Below are positions 46,153 to 47,228 of a stretch of DNA of 47,228 bases, in pieces (within the stretch, counting starts at the first letter, position 1; every line of letters starts with the position of its first letter). A program made the translations under genes and the position numbers. Origin of the DNA: JAWKWA01 sp041397765 (GTDB taxonomy: Bacteria > Pseudomonadota > Alphaproteobacteria > Rhizobiales > Hyphomicrobiaceae); NCBI GenBank assembly GCA_041397765.1, contig JAWKWA010000028.1:1-47228 (forward strand), in the 5' to 3' direction. The notes beneath the pieces are model-generated. The model searched no databases and was not told where the DNA came from. It saw nothing but the letters and a program-made list of their open reading frames with translations.

Positions 46153-46871
46153 CTGACGTCCTTCCTCTTCTGGGTGCCTGCATGGCCCTTGGCGCGCTTG
46201 CTCGATGACGGCGCATGCGGCAGCGGGGATACCTGTGGCTGTCCAGGTTTTGACAGGTAGATCTCGAGGTATCCGCGAAAGAGCTTCTTCATTTCTCCAA
46301 CGACGGCCCGGTCGTAGCCCCGACCATTTGCCAGAGCGAGATCGAGCAGCGCCGCCGCCGTTTCACCCAGGCACATGAAGACCAGCTCCCACTGATCATC
46401 GTTGCCGGTGAACCCCCAGGACTTCGCGAACGGCCGCAGGAGCCTCGCCACGGCCAAGTTGTCGCGGCGGTAGGCTTCGTGAAGCTCCGGGACGAGGAAC
46501 TGTGCCCGCTGGAGCGGTACTGCGGCCGGCTCGACACGTGAAGTCTCGACCATCGTGTCGATGATGCCGTCCATCACCTCAGGCCAGGACTCGGTTCCAC
46601 CCAGTCGATCGACGAAGGTACGAATGTCATCGAGCTGGCGCTGAGCAAACTGGAGAGCCAGATAGTTGATCAATGCTTCCTTGTTGGGAAAATACTTATA
46701 GAGAGTCGCGATGTTGACGTCCGCTCGATCGGCGATCAGGTCTGTCGTGATCGCCTGAGGTGTGACGCGCACGAGAAGCTCGGCTGTCGCATCCAGAATG
46801 CGCTGCAGAGCGCGTCTGGCACGCTCCTGTTTCGGTTGGACGAGCGGGAGCTCGACGATTTGCGCTGTCAT
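46149..46871 (-). CDS. TetR/AcrR-family transcriptional regulator
   Basis: 240 aa. N-terminal HTH: QRILDATAELL, then TTDLIADRADVNIATLYKYFPNKEALINYL. The C-terminal ligand domain is of the all-helical TetR type. I start at ATG 46871 (MTAQIVELPL); the frame upstream to 47165 lacks family support. Its stop overlaps the hydratase start, so regulator and catabolic genes form one operon, probably autoregulated. Confidence 0.88.
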   Translation of the reverse strand: MTAQIVELPLVQPKQERARRALQRILDATAELLVRVTPQAITTDLIADRADVNIATLYKYFPNKEALINYLALQFAQRQLDDIRTFVDRLGGTESWPEVMDGIIDTMVETSRVEPAAVPLQRAQFLVPELHEAYRRDNLAVARLLRPFAKSWGFTGNDDQWELVFMCLGETAAALLDLALANGRGYDRAVVGEMKKLFRGYLEIYLSKPGQPQVSPLPHAPSSSKRAKGHAGTQKRKDVR

Positions 46872-47228
46872 TGCACGTGCACCGGGGCCCTGCTGCAGGT
46901 CGACTGCGTGAGCTGACCGAGCGTATCCGACATTCGTATCCCACCAGCGGCCAGGCGCGCACCCGAATGTCGAAATCACAAAATCCGCGAGAACCAGAAG
47001 AATGCGAGTGGCCCCGCTGATTCTGGCATTTTGCTCGATCGCCCGCAGCGTGGCGAGAAGAATGCCGGAACCCGACCGCTTGCCCGCCCCCTTCACTGAT
47101 ACGGGAAGAAAGATAAAAAAGCAAGGTTTACTTTTTAAATCATCTCCGCTATCACCTCCTCCCATTGGGTCGCCGACCCGCCGGGAAGCGCCACGCTTGG
47201 CTGTCGGCTGATCTCACATAGAGACCTG
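46872..47228. other. right-edge non-coding stretch
   Basis: No convincing gene. A strongly AT-rich patch at about 47105-47150 (runs of A and T in an otherwise GC-rich sequence) probably holds the tetR promoter and perhaps one for a gene beyond the edge. Confidence 0.4.

Noticed and set aside
27089..47228. Direct repeat of the tRNA-Pro 3' end (attR) and an integrase
   Set aside because: I scanned for the T-arm/acceptor sequence and for integrase motifs and found none in the window.

Overview
The window is high-GC chromosomal DNA from an alphaproteobacterium, most likely of the Hyphomicrobiales (Rhizobiales). The evidence is a complete alphaproteobacterial division and cell-wall (dcw) cluster in the order mraZ-rsmH-ftsL-ftsI-murE-murF-mraY-murD-ftsW-murG-murC-murB-ddl-ftsQ-ftsA-ftsZ, followed by lpxC, bamD, dapE and truA. 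I cannot place it to genus.

Layout. 1-1895 (minus): an M24-family hydrolase lacking the usual metal ligands and a carbon-nitrogen hydrolase cut by the left edge. 1896-2270: divergent control region with four CCCA/TGGG repeats at exact 10-bp spacing, the expected MraZ operator. 2271-22055: the dcw cluster, mostly head-to-tail with 4-nt overlaps. 22403-26847: lpxC, bamD, dapE and convergent truA. 27089-27165: tRNA-Pro(CGG).

27180-30094 (minus) is the most unusual part: a diversity-generating retroelement (DGR) locus with no reverse transcriptase in the window. The target is a secreted caspase-like/formylglycine-generating-enzyme-fold protein whose last ~45 residues are the variable repeat (VR, 28215-28340). 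A template repeat (TR, 27833-28006) lies 208 nt downstream, and an Avd accessory gene follows. About 24 of 25 substitutions outside the insertion borders fall on template-strand adenines, the signature of DGR mutagenic retrohoming. The TR carries two related palindromic insertions (29 and 25 nt) absent from the VR, and a third related palindrome sits where the avd frame breaks.

30653-46871 is a catabolic and transport island with three regulators (LysR, MocR-type, TetR), two paralogous solute-binding proteins without permeases, an MttB-type corrinoid methyltransferase homologue, a trimethylamine-dehydrogenase-like flavoprotein, a DddP-like M24 protein with the DddP metal-ligand spacing, a CaiB-type CoA-transferase, a cupin resembling DddL/DddQ DMSP lyases, and a dihydrodiol dehydrogenase plus 2-keto-4-pentenoate hydratase pair. 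The best reading is an onium-compound (DMSP or betaine) utilisation island next to an aromatic-degradation operon. Degenerate IS66-like and IS3-like remnants lie in it.

Caution: single-base frame breaks are frequent right of 27 kb and one occurs in essential murD, so part of the apparent gene decay may be sequencing or assembly error.
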